Of a DNA stretch of 21,348 nt, positions 1 to 5,587 are shown piece after piece. Under the pieces are notes generated by a model. It searched no databases. It saw only the letters and a list, made by a program, of their open reading frames with translations, and was not told the origin of the DNA. The position numbers were made by a program, and so were the translations under genes. Positions within the stretch are counted from its first letter, which is position 1, and each line of letters begins with the position of its first letter. The stretch lies in NCBI GenBank assembly GCA_031401815.1, contig JANNRW010000385.1, positions 1 through 21,348 of the forward strand. The letters run 5' to 3'. The stretch is from JANNRW01 sp031401815. GTDB lineage: Bacteria > Desulfobacterota > Desulfuromonadia > Geobacterales > DSM-12255.

Positions 1-363
1 GTCGGAGGTGAACTGCATGGCGAACTGATCGACCCCAAGCTTGCCGGTCATCAGGTTACGGCGGGTACCCCAGGAGTACCAGCCGCAGCCGACCGGACCA
101 TGGGACACGTGGACCATGTCGCGGATCGGCCCCCAGACTACCCCTTTGGCGCCTGCATAGGCGCAACCGCGGGCCGACATGACACCGGGAACAGTCTTCT
201 TGTTGGACTTGACGCAGGCAGAGCCGGAGCCCTGGTCATTGGCGCCCAGGTGAGGGGCGCGCTTTTTCTTCGCTTTCTCCGGGTAAACCTCAAGAGTTTT
301 GGCAATCAGCTCCTCGGTGCTTTCCTTGGTGATGCCGGGTATTGTTTTTATTGGATGTGACAT
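1..363 (-). CDS. nifD: Nitrogenase MoFe protein alpha chain, N-terminal part (cut by window edge)
   Basis: The first 121 codons are visible; the rest lies beyond the left edge. The alpha chain of dinitrogenase carries FeMo-co and shares the P-cluster with NifK in the cytoplasm. The visible part contains the conserved P-cluster segment SARGCAYAGAKGV (Cys67) and GPVGCGWYSWGTRRN (Cys93), equivalent to the Azotobacter alpha Cys62 and Cys88 ligands. The ATG at 361-363 has a GGGAG ribosome binding site about 6 bases upstream, and the protein starts MSHPIKTIPGITKEST, typical of NifD. It follows nifH on the same strand after a 175-bp gap that holds a palindromic element, so it is probably co-transcribed as nifHD(K). 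Nothing in the visible part looks damaged. Identification is very secure from the motif alone. Confidence 0.97.
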   Translation of the reverse strand, partial: MSHPIKTIPGITKESTEELIAKTLEVYPEKAKKKRAPHLGANDQGSGSACVKSNKKTVPGVMSARGCAYAGAKGVVWGPIRDMVHVSHGPVGCGWYSWGTRRNLMTGKLGVDQFAMQFTSD

Positions 364-414
364 GAATGGCTCCCATTAAGAACGCTCAAACAGCGTCCAG
401 TTTTTGATTTTCCA

Positions 415-537
415 ACTGGCGAGCGATTTTGATGCCAGGTTCGTGTCGGGCGAGGATTTCGGCGGAGGCGTAGCCCAGCTACGCCGCACAACGATAATCC
501 GCAGCCCGGCGCGAAGATGGCGCAAAAGCGTTCGTCA
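415..537. repeat. Palindromic intergenic element A, about 120 bp, in the nifH-nifD gap
   Basis: The outer arms GGCGAGCGATTTTGATGCCA (from 418) and, read on the other strand, GACGAACGCTTTTGCGCCA (ending near 536) match at most positions. The exact centre (base 476) is a perfect hairpin, GGCGTAG-CCCAG-CTACGCC, at 467-485. The element therefore has terminal inverted repeats plus a central stem. Its layout and length match the second element at 3478-3596, including the central GAGGCGTA...TACG core. As RNA it would fold into a stable structure between nifH and nifD and could protect the nifH message or reduce read-through. No encoded protein is evident. The boundaries are approximate and the repeat-family assignment is inferred from two copies only. 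Confidence 0.6.
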
Positions 538-538
538 C

Positions 539-1405
539 CTAAGCTGCTTTCTCCGCTACGCCGACAACCGACTCGTCTTCCGCTTCCATAATGCCGAACT
601 CCATCAGCAGGTCTTCCAGCTCTTCCATCTCCAGCGGGGTCGGTACTACCAGCATCTTGTTATTAAGGATCTTCTCGGCCAGATTGCGGTACTCCTGTGC
701 CTGGGGATGCTCAGGCGAGTATTCAATAACGGTCATGCGGCGCATTTCAGCTCGCTGCACCTGATTGTCGCGGGGAACGAAGTGAATCATCTGGGTGCCG
801 AGCTTTGCGGCAAGGGCACTGACCAGTTCGAACTCCTTGTCGGTCTTGCGAGCATTGCAGATCAGACCGGCGAGACGAACCTTGCCGCTTGATGCATACT
901 TCAGAATTCCTTTGGCGATATTGTTGGCTGCATACATGGCCATCATCTCGCCGGAACAAACAATGTAAATCTCTTCAGCCTTGCCTTCGCGGATCGGCAT
1001 GGCGAATCCACCGCAAACAACGTCACCGAGAACATCGTAGAAAACAAAATCAAGGTCATCGGTATAAGCCCCGTTCTCTTCAAGGAAGTTGATGGCAGTA
1101 ATGACACCACGACCGGCGCAGCCGACACCCGGCTCCGGGCCACCGGATTCGACGCACTTGGTATCGCCATAACCGATCTTCATGACATCTTCCAGCTCCA
1201 GATCCTCGACGGTTCCAAGTTCGCGCACCAGATCCATAACCGTATTCTGTGCCTTGGCATGGAGAATCAGCCGGGTTGAGTCTGCCTTCGGGTCGCAGCC
1301 GACGATCATGACCTTTTTGCCAAGGCTCGCCAGACCTGCCACCGTGTTCTGGGTTGTGGTTGATTTGCCGATGCCGCCTTTGCCGTAAATCGCTATCTGT
1401 CTCAT
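539..1405 (-). CDS. nifH: Nitrogenase iron protein (dinitrogenase reductase)
   Basis: NifH is the ATP-dependent homodimer that passes electrons to the MoFe protein; it also takes part in FeMo-co maturation. At 288 residues it is full length. Visible motifs are the Walker A loop GKGGIGKST (residues 8-16), switch I VGCDPKADST (35-44), and the two [4Fe-4S] ligands Cys96 (in PGVGCAGRG) and Cys131 (in GDVVCGGFAMP). Arg99 in GCAGRG is the residue that DraT ADP-ribosylates and DraG restores in other diazotrophs, which fits the draG gene at 5588-6508. The ATG at 1403-1405 has a strong AAGGAGAG site. A sigma-54 promoter and an intrinsic terminator lie in front of it, so expression is likely nitrogen controlled with attenuation in the leader. 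nifD follows downstream. Confidence 0.99.
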   Translation of the reverse strand: MRQIAIYGKGGIGKSTTTQNTVAGLASLGKKVMIVGCDPKADSTRLILHAKAQNTVMDLVRELGTVEDLELEDVMKIGYGDTKCVESGGPEPGVGCAGRGVITAINFLEENGAYTDDLDFVFYDVLGDVVCGGFAMPIREGKAEEIYIVCSGEMMAMYAANNIAKGILKYASSGKVRLAGLICNARKTDKEFELVSALAAKLGTQMIHFVPRDNQVQRAEMRRMTVIEYSPEHPQAQEYRNLAEKILNNKMLVVPTPLEMEELEDLLMEFGIMEAEDESVVGVAEKAA

Positions 1406-1461
1406 ATAACTCTCCTTTTGCGGCCAGGTATCAGTTGGTCGCTGTTTGATTTTCGGGGCAA

Positions 1462-1503
1462 CAAAAAAGACGCCCCATTAGCTTGAAATGGATGGCGCCT
1501 TTG
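1462..1503 (-). terminator. Intrinsic terminator inside the nifH leader (attenuator candidate)
   Basis: Read on the minus strand, AAAGGCGCC-AT-CCATT pairs with AATGG-GGCGTCTTT around the loop TCAAGCT. This gives a GC-rich stem with a 2-base bulge and one G-U pair, followed by a run of six T. It starts about 37 bases after the predicted sigma-54 start site and ends about 57 bases before the nifH ATG, so it would stop transcription before the gene unless overridden. The 3' arm GGGGC (plus-strand GCCCC at 1472-1476) can instead pair with GCCCC further downstream (GGGGC on the plus strand at 1455-1459), a possible competing fold. Antitermination of nif genes by the ANTAR protein GnfR is known in Geobacter sulfurreducens; use of this hairpin in that way is inference. 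Confidence 0.75.
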
Positions 1504-1548
1504 CCAATACAAAGTTTGATTCTGATGCGTGCTGCTAGAATCTAATTA

Positions 1549-1565
1549 AAGCATTTGCCGTGCCA
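1549..1565 (-). promoter_or_regulatory. Sigma-54 (-24/-12) promoter of nifH
   Basis: The minus strand reads TGGCACGGCAAATGCTT. It has the full TGGCAC -24 block, the invariant GG-N10-GC spacing and a TGC -12 block, a close match to the RpoN consensus. The predicted start site is near 1539, giving a leader of about 135 bases to the nifH ATG. Sigma-54 promoters need an enhancer-binding activator. I found no convincing TGT-N10-ACA NifA site upstream, which fits lineages such as Geobacter where other activators control nif genes. Confidence 0.85.
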
Positions 1566-1770
1566 ATAAAGCATTATTCAATAATTATATGATGATACAT
1601 GAATATTAAGAGGCAGGCCTCTTGAATGAGAGGGGGTTTTCTCTGCCGTAGCGCCAGCATTGCGGGCATCTGCTGAAAATAAGGTCATTTGCCTTTTAAG
1701 TGAGCGTGGCCCAGAAGATTTCTGTTCAGCTGTTGTGACGTTGTCTGATAGTGCCTGATTGATCTAGCAA
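1566..1770. other. Non-coding stretch upstream of the nifH promoter
   Basis: Together with the leader and promoter this makes 365 bases without a gene (1406-1770). An AT-rich segment (about 1566-1607) abuts the promoter. A perfect palindrome AAGAGGCAGGCCTCTT (7-bp arms, 2-bp centre) lies at 1608-1623, about 45 bases upstream of the -24 block. It could be an activator site for the nifH promoter or, as RNA on the minus strand (AAGAGG-CCTG-CCTCTT), a weak terminator for the operon ending at 1771; no T-run follows. Nothing else recognisable was found in 1630-1770. Confidence 0.4.
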
Positions 1771-2061
1771 CTACCGCCACAGACACTCGCGCGCCGAACC
1801 CTGAAGATAATCGAAAACCTCACCGCGGGTCCTGATAAACCCGGGCATCTGGTTCAGTATATCTTCCAGCAGATGCAATAAATCACCATCGGCACTGCCG
1901 AGCTCATTCATGACCGCTGACAGCAGCGGCAGAATTTCGTACAGATCATGGCGATTGAAGCGCGCACCATCAGGGAGTCCGGCAAACTTGGGCTGATGCC
2001 GGTTGGCAACATCGCGCGGGTATTTGAATTTGCAGTCTGACGCTTTGACGATGATGGCCAT
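1771..2061 (-). CDS. Small protein of unknown function in the nif operon (96 aa)
   Basis: I do not recognise this family. The protein is soluble-looking, with no signal peptide or membrane segment. It begins MAIIVKASDCKFKYPRDV and has a charged, aromatic N-terminal half containing DCKFKYPRD and RFNRHDLYEILPLLSAVM, then an acidic helical stretch DLLHLLEDILNQM and a short C-terminal helix. There is a single N-terminal cysteine (Cys10) and one near the end (Cys93). The ATG at 2059-2061 has a GGAGGG ribosome binding site 9 bases upstream. It lies 17 bases after the 76-residue gene and is the last gene of the nifB-to-here unit, so co-expression with FeMo-co biosynthesis genes is likely. The function remains open; an accessory role in nitrogenase assembly is only a guess from position. 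Confidence 0.8.
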   Translation of the reverse strand: MAIIVKASDCKFKYPRDVANRHQPKFAGLPDGARFNRHDLYEILPLLSAVMNELGSADGDLLHLLEDILNQMPGFIRTRGEVFDYLQGSARECLWR

Positions 2062-2078
2062 GGTCTAACCCTCCGTTA

Positions 2079-2309
2079 CTATCCGCCGCAGCCACTGCCA
2101 CAACCACCACCGCAACCTGGTTTGATGATAGCCGCGGCTTTCGCTTTGTCGCAGAGATTCAATGATGACCGGTCAACATACCATTCATCATCCACCAGTT
2201 TCCCTTGCAACTCGCTTTTCTTGAGCATCATCAGCAGACGCATTTCGGTTGTCTCCAGAAGCTTAGCCGCTATGCTTATTGGTACAAAAAATGTTCCGGT
2301 TTCACACAT
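2079..2309 (-). CDS. Small protein with helix-turn-helix-like core and Cys/Gly-rich tail (76 aa)
   Basis: Residues 8-50 (FFVPISIAAKLLETTEMRLL, then a wing-like KLVDDEWYVDRSSL) resemble an excisionase/MerR-type small winged-helix domain. The protein ends in PGCGGGCGSGCGG, with Cys66, Cys70 and Cys74 at regular 4-residue spacing, plus Cys53 at the end of the core. A flexible tail of that kind could bind a metal or an iron-sulfur cluster. The ATG at 2307-2309 sits 11 bases after the nifV stop with an AAGGGGAAA ribosome binding site, so it is translated from the nifV message. It could be a regulator or a small metal-handling accessory protein; I do not recognise an assigned name. That the gene is real is supported by spacing, ribosome binding site and composition. 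Confidence 0.78.
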   Translation of the reverse strand: MCETGTFFVPISIAAKLLETTEMRLLMMLKKSELQGKLVDDEWYVDRSSLNLCDKAKAAAIIKPGCGGGCGSGCGG

Positions 2310-2320
2310 GCTGTTTCCCC

Positions 2321-3463
2321 TTATGCTGCCTTAGGCACTGTTTCTTCGCCAAGATAGATACTCATCAGTTCACTGTTGGAAAGATCCCGCTTACGTTTGC
2401 ATGACATCGCCCGGGTCCGCTCCAGTATCGGTTTGGCATCAGCATGCCCAACCACTATACCCATGCTGCGGAAGCGTTCGATCAGACCGCCTGTACCGGA
2501 ATGTTTGCCGATGGCGATACTGCGAGTCAGTCCCACTTCGGTCGGGTCAAAACCTTCGTAATTGTGGGGATCCTTGATGACGCCATCTGCGTGCAGGCCG
2601 GATTCGTGGCTGAAAACCCGTGAACCGACCACCGGCTTGGAAACGGAAAGTGGCCGGTGAGATGCCTTGGCAACAAAAAGTGACATCTCGCGGAAACGGT
2701 GGGTATCTATACCTGTTTCAATACCGCAGGCGTATTTGAGTCCCATGACGACCTCTTCCAGCGCCGCATTTCCGGCTCGCTCTCCCAGACCGTTGATGGT
2801 GGTATTCACGAACTTCGCTCCGGCCCGAATGCCGGCAATTGCATTGGCAGTTGCCATTCCGAGGTCGTTGTGGGTATGTACCTCTATAGCGACCTCCGGG
2901 ACAGCCTGGCGCAAAAATGCTACTTTGTCGTACATCGTAAAGGGATCCATTATGCCGAGCGTGTCACAGAAACGGAAACGGTCACCCTCCAGGGAGCGGG
3001 TTATTTCAAGCAGTTCGACCAGAAAGGCCAAGTCTGCCCGGCTGGCATCCTCGCCGCCAACCGACACATACAGATCATGCTGCTTGGCAAAACCAAGAGC
3101 GACTTTCAACTGCTCCCTGACTGCCTGTCGATCTTTCCGGAGTTTATGGCAGATCATCTGGTCGGAAACCGAGAGTGAAATGTCAACTGCCTGCAGGCCA
3201 CAGGCAATACTTGCCTGAATTTCCGGCACCAGCGCCCGGTTCCAGGTGATAAGCCGGGCAGAGAGCCCCAGATTCACCAGTGCCTTGATACAACTCTGCT
3301 CTTCTTTGCCCATGGCCGGAATGCCACATTCGATTTCGCCCACGCCGATACTGTCCAGCATCCGGGCGATGGCGATTTTTTCACGTCGGGAGAAGACAAC
3401 GCCGGCAGTCTGCTCTCCGTCCCGCAAGGTCGTGTCGTCGATGATGATTTGTGGATGATCCAT
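2321..3463 (-). CDS. nifV: Homocitrate synthase
   Basis: The enzyme condenses acetyl-CoA with 2-oxoglutarate to R-homocitrate, the organic ligand of FeMo-co. The 380-residue protein is a DRE-TIM metallolyase: IDDTTLRDGEQTAGVVFS (residues 8-25) carries the active-site Arg14-Asp15 and Glu17. VHTHNDLGMATANA holds the metal-binding His196 and His198, and GLGERAGNAALEE (225-237) is the family signature. Isopropylmalate synthase is the main alternative, but there is no C-terminal regulatory domain, and the length and nif context favour NifV. The start ATG at 3461-3463 has a strong AAAGGAGGA site. A palindromic element (3478-3596) separates it from the upstream acetyltransferase gene, so its own transcript level may differ from that of nifB. 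The 76-aa gene follows after 11 bases. Confidence 0.95.
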   Translation of the reverse strand: MDHPQIIIDDTTLRDGEQTAGVVFSRREKIAIARMLDSIGVGEIECGIPAMGKEEQSCIKALVNLGLSARLITWNRALVPEIQASIACGLQAVDISLSVSDQMICHKLRKDRQAVREQLKVALGFAKQHDLYVSVGGEDASRADLAFLVELLEITRSLEGDRFRFCDTLGIMDPFTMYDKVAFLRQAVPEVAIEVHTHNDLGMATANAIAGIRAGAKFVNTTINGLGERAGNAALEEVVMGLKYACGIETGIDTHRFREMSLFVAKASHRPLSVSKPVVGSRVFSHESGLHADGVIKDPHNYEGFDPTEVGLTRSIAIGKHSGTGGLIERFRSMGIVVGHADAKPILERTRAMSCKRKRDLSNSELMSIYLGEETVPKAA

Positions 3464-3477
3464 ATGTTCCTCCTTTT

Positions 3478-3596
3478 ACCGATTCTAAATCAAAGATGAC
3501 ATCAAGGCGGTGAGGATGAGGCGACGAGGCGTACTCTTCGTACGTTAAGGAGCCGAAGACGAGCCAACGATGGTGCCGCTTTGAGTTAGAATCGGT
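3478..3596. repeat. Palindromic intergenic element B, 119 bp, between the GNAT gene and nifV
   Basis: The terminal inverted repeats are 18 bp with one mismatch: ACCGATTCTAAATCAAAG at the left end and the complement of ACCGATTCTAACTCAAAG at the right. The geometric centre (base 3537) is a perfect hairpin CGTAC-TCTTC-GTACG at 3530-3544. The inner arms between are purine-rich on one strand and pair poorly. The same layout (total length, terminal repeats, 5-base loop at the exact centre, GAGGCGTA core) is seen in element A at 415-537. There is no coding capacity and I see no clear target-site duplication. A miniature mobile element or a REP-like family is possible; as RNA it would separate nifB-GNAT from nifV expression. 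Confidence 0.7.
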
Positions 3597-3597
3597 G

Positions 3598-4422
3598 TTA
3601 GCCGCAACTGCCCATGGTTGCCAATCCGTAGAGTATCTCAGGACAATAGTTCGGCTTAACCCCTGCATACATAAGCTCGGCTGATCCGCTGATCCGCATG
3701 CCGCGACTTTTGAAAAGCAGCAGTGCTGCCTGGTTTGACAGTGGCGCATCGATATATATTTTTGTTTTCTGGGGCATGGCAGCAAGGGCTTTGTCGCACA
3801 GAGTTTCTGCAACTATACTGCTAAGAGCAGAAAACGGACCAAGCTGCACGACTGCTCCTAAAGATTGAATTACCAGAAAGCCGGACTCTTCCTGCAACAA
3901 GCGCCCGTGGTTGACGGTTGCTTGCAGGAGTGCATCACGGCGGTTACCCCAGGCACGACTATCAAGCAGGCTCATTGACGCTGAAACCTTTGCATCAAAA
4001 TGGTCTTGAGCTACTGGTCTGCTTTGCTGGCGGCCAGTGCCGCTCCAGCGGACAATCGTATCGAGACGGTTAAAGCCGTTTTTTTCATACAGTGCTTTGC
4101 CCTCAGGCGAAGCAGTCAGCCAGAAAGTGCGTACTCCGGCAGCTTCGAGAGCTTCGAGGGCACTCATGAACAGCCTTGTGCCGAAACCCTTGCCCTGAAA
4201 GCCTGCCTCGACAAGCAGATTACCAATCCAGCCGCTACTGTCATGGGGGAGTGAAGTTACAAAGGCTCTTGCTTTGCCATCAGTGTCTCGCAGGCAGAGG
4301 CACCCTTCCGGAAACAGTGTCAGCAGGAATTCGAACTCCCACGCCTCGGACACCCAGTTTTTTGCGGTTGCGAGCTGCAGAAAGTCAGGGATGTCAGCCG
4401 CTCTGAAGGGCTCGATCTTCAT
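3598..4422 (-). CDS. GNAT-family acetyltransferase in the nif operon (274 aa)
   Basis: The N-terminal half (about 1-130) is a GNAT domain: an N-terminal strand MKIEPFRAADIPDF, the acetyl-CoA pyrophosphate loop GFQGKGFGTRLF (residues 74-85) and the late motif LYEKNGFNRL (111-120). The C-terminal half (about 140-274) is a second alpha/beta segment including GAVVQLGPFSAL and KIYIDAPLSNQAALLLFKSRG. It looks like the C-terminal domain of YitH-type acetyltransferases (Acetyltransf_18), which are GNAT plus GNAT-like pairs. It overlaps the nifB stop by 4 bases (ATGA), so translation is coupled. The substrate is unknown. Position between nifB and nifV suggests a nitrogen-fixation-linked role, but this is inference. 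The protein ends just before palindromic element B. Confidence 0.85.
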   Translation of the reverse strand: MKIEPFRAADIPDFLQLATAKNWVSEAWEFEFLLTLFPEGCLCLRDTDGKARAFVTSLPHDSSGWIGNLLVEAGFQGKGFGTRLFMSALEALEAAGVRTFWLTASPEGKALYEKNGFNRLDTIVRWSGTGRQQSRPVAQDHFDAKVSASMSLLDSRAWGNRRDALLQATVNHGRLLQEESGFLVIQSLGAVVQLGPFSALSSIVAETLCDKALAAMPQKTKIYIDAPLSNQAALLLFKSRGMRISGSAELMYAGVKPNYCPEILYGLATMGSCG

Positions 4423-5288
4423 GCCCCATTCCCGGATGCTTTAGCTATAGTCATGTTAAGATCCTTGCCAATGAGACCGACTGCATCGGCACGGCACTGT
4501 TTGCAGTGGGCAAACTGGCCGATAAACCCCTCATTTGCCTTTCTGAGCGCTGCAATGCGCTCTTCACTGGGCGGAATAATGTGCGCCAGTTCAGCCTGGG
4601 GAATAATCGGCATGATATTCATGACAAAAGCCCCCAGCTCTTTGACTCTTTTGGCGATTAGTGGCAGCTGCTCTTCATTGACACCCGGTATCAGCACGGT
4701 ATTAACTTTGATGGTCAATCTCAGCTCGCCGGCCCGCTTGAGGCCGGCAAACTGATTGGCGATCAGTAGGGCAGCTCCTTCCTGGCCAGAGTAACCTCTG
4801 CCATGGTAACTGACATGACTGTAGATCTGCGCACCGACTGCCGGATCAATGGCATTGATGGTCACTGTCAGACTGTGCAGTCCCAATGCAAAAAGGCGGT
4901 CAATCGCTTCAGGCAGCAGCAGACCATTGGTGCTAAGGCAGAGCATCAACTGCGGAAACTCTTCTTTTACCATTTTGAACGTTTCGAAAGTTTGTTCATT
5001 GGCAAGCGGATCGCCCGGCCCCGCAATGCCAATCACCTTGATGATCGGCCCCAGCAATGGACTGGCCATGACTTCACGCACTTTTTCAATCGCCTCCTGC
5101 GGTGTCAGGATGCGACTGGCCACGCCGGGGCGCGACTCATTGGCGCAGTCATGTTTACGGGAGCAGTAGCCGCACTTGATATTGCACCTGGGTGCAACCG
5201 CCAGATGCATTCGCCCGTTCTTGTGATGATTGCCCCCAAAGCAGGGGTGCCCCTGAATCCTGTTTTTCATCTCGCATGCAGTTGCCAT
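4419..5288 (-). CDS. nifB: FeMo-cofactor biosynthesis radical SAM protein, short form
   Basis: NifB fuses [4Fe-4S] units and inserts the central carbon to make NifB-co, the core of FeMo-co. From the start chosen here it has 289 residues: HPCFGGNHHKNGRMHLAVAP (14-33), then the radical-SAM triad CNIKCGYC (Cys35, Cys39, Cys42), the SAM-binding segment GIAGPGDPLANEQTF and the C-terminal CKQCRADAVG (Cys262, Cys265). It lacks the C-terminal NifX-like domain of many proteobacterial NifB proteins, so it is the short architecture. The ATG at 5286-5288 has a GGAG site 9 bases upstream. An in-frame ATG at 5361-5363 would add 25 unrelated residues, run through the leader terminator and begin only about 6 bases after the predicted transcript start, so it was not used. 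The GNAT gene overlaps its stop. Confidence 0.95.
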   Translation of the reverse strand: MATACEMKNRIQGHPCFGGNHHKNGRMHLAVAPRCNIKCGYCSRKHDCANESRPGVASRILTPQEAIEKVREVMASPLLGPIIKVIGIAGPGDPLANEQTFETFKMVKEEFPQLMLCLSTNGLLLPEAIDRLFALGLHSLTVTINAIDPAVGAQIYSHVSYHGRGYSGQEGAALLIANQFAGLKRAGELRLTIKVNTVLIPGVNEEQLPLIAKRVKELGAFVMNIMPIIPQAELAHIIPPSEERIAALRKANEGFIGQFAHCKQCRADAVGLIGKDLNMTIAKASGNGA

Positions 5289-5303
5289 AACGTTGTTCTC
5301 CAG

Positions 5304-5341
5304 AATAAAAGACGCCCGCAGGAAATCTCCCCACGGGCGTC
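5304..5341 (-). terminator. Intrinsic terminator inside the nifB leader (attenuator candidate)
   Basis: On the minus strand the perfect 8-bp stem GACGCCCG / CGGGCGTC encloses a 15-base loop with its own short GGGA/TTCC pairing, and TTTTATT follows. It lies about 28-65 bases after the predicted sigma-54 start and just before the ribosome binding site of nifB. Its 3' end, GGGCGTCTTTT, is the same 11-mer found at the 3' arm of the nifH leader terminator. Both nif leaders therefore carry a terminator at similar distance from the promoter, which points to conditional read-through. Confidence 0.75.
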
Positions 5342-5376
5342 GTTGCCTCGTCGTTTTTGCCATGATTAACTTCCCT

Positions 5377-5395
5377 CTGGCATATTGTATGCCAG
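5377..5395. promoter_or_regulatory. Palindromic sigma-54 promoter between nifB and draG, readable both ways
   Basis: CTGGCAT-ATTGT-ATGCCAG is a perfect inverted repeat with 7-bp arms. On the minus strand it reads TGGCATACAATATGCC and on the plus strand TGGCATATTGTATGCC; each has the -24 TGGCAT block, the invariant GG-N10-GC spacing and a TGC -12 block. The predicted starts are about 5368 (nifB, 81-base leader) and about 5404 (draG, 184-base leader). The assignment for nifB is the stronger one. Alternatively the palindrome could be an operator. The rest of the nifB-draG gap (5396-5587) holds only a small hairpin CAGTC-AGTCA-GACTG at 5550-5564 close to the draG ribosome binding site. Confidence 0.65.
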
Positions 5396-5587
5396 ACCGT
5401 TTCCAGTTTTTTCTTAGGCGCTTGAATCGTGTTAAATCGGTAAGTTATGCCAATTAGCCACTTGCTGCTGATTGCTACTTGTTGCTTTGTATCAGAAAAC
5501 TGCACATAAAACCGGCAGCTGTGGTGGTTTGCTAATTGCAAGGCCACTGCAGTCAGTCAGACTGTTATTCAGGAAAGGGGCTCCTCA

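Noticed and set aside
404..892. Open frame of 162 codons on the plus strand, antisense to nifH
   Set aside because: It runs across the nifH 3' end and the palindromic element, has no ribosome binding site or recognisable domain, and mirrors the strong codon bias of nifH.
1518..1542. Inverted repeat GATTCT ... AGAATC near the nifH start site as a first ANTAR hairpin
   Set aside because: The right arm extends upstream of the predicted start site and the loop is 13 bases, not a hexaloop; too weak to call.
1566..1770. NifA upstream activating sequence (TGT-N10-ACA) for nifH
   Set aside because: I scanned the TGT triplets in this gap and found none followed by ACA at the right spacing.
2667..3218. 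183-codon plus-strand frame antisense to nifV (and a second one at 2699-3178)
   Set aside because: Both are shadows of nifV codon bias with Ser/Arg-rich, domainless translations.
3381..3812. 143-codon minus-strand frame spanning the nifV start, element B and the GNAT end
   Set aside because: It overlaps two well-supported genes in another frame and its sequence is low-complexity translation of the repeat.
5289..5363. 25-residue N-terminal extension of NifB from the in-frame ATG at 5361-5363
   Set aside because: It begins about 6 bases after the predicted transcript start, has no ribosome binding site, passes through the leader terminator and shows no NifB-like sequence. The internal ATG at 5286-5288 has a good site and the family N-terminus follows.
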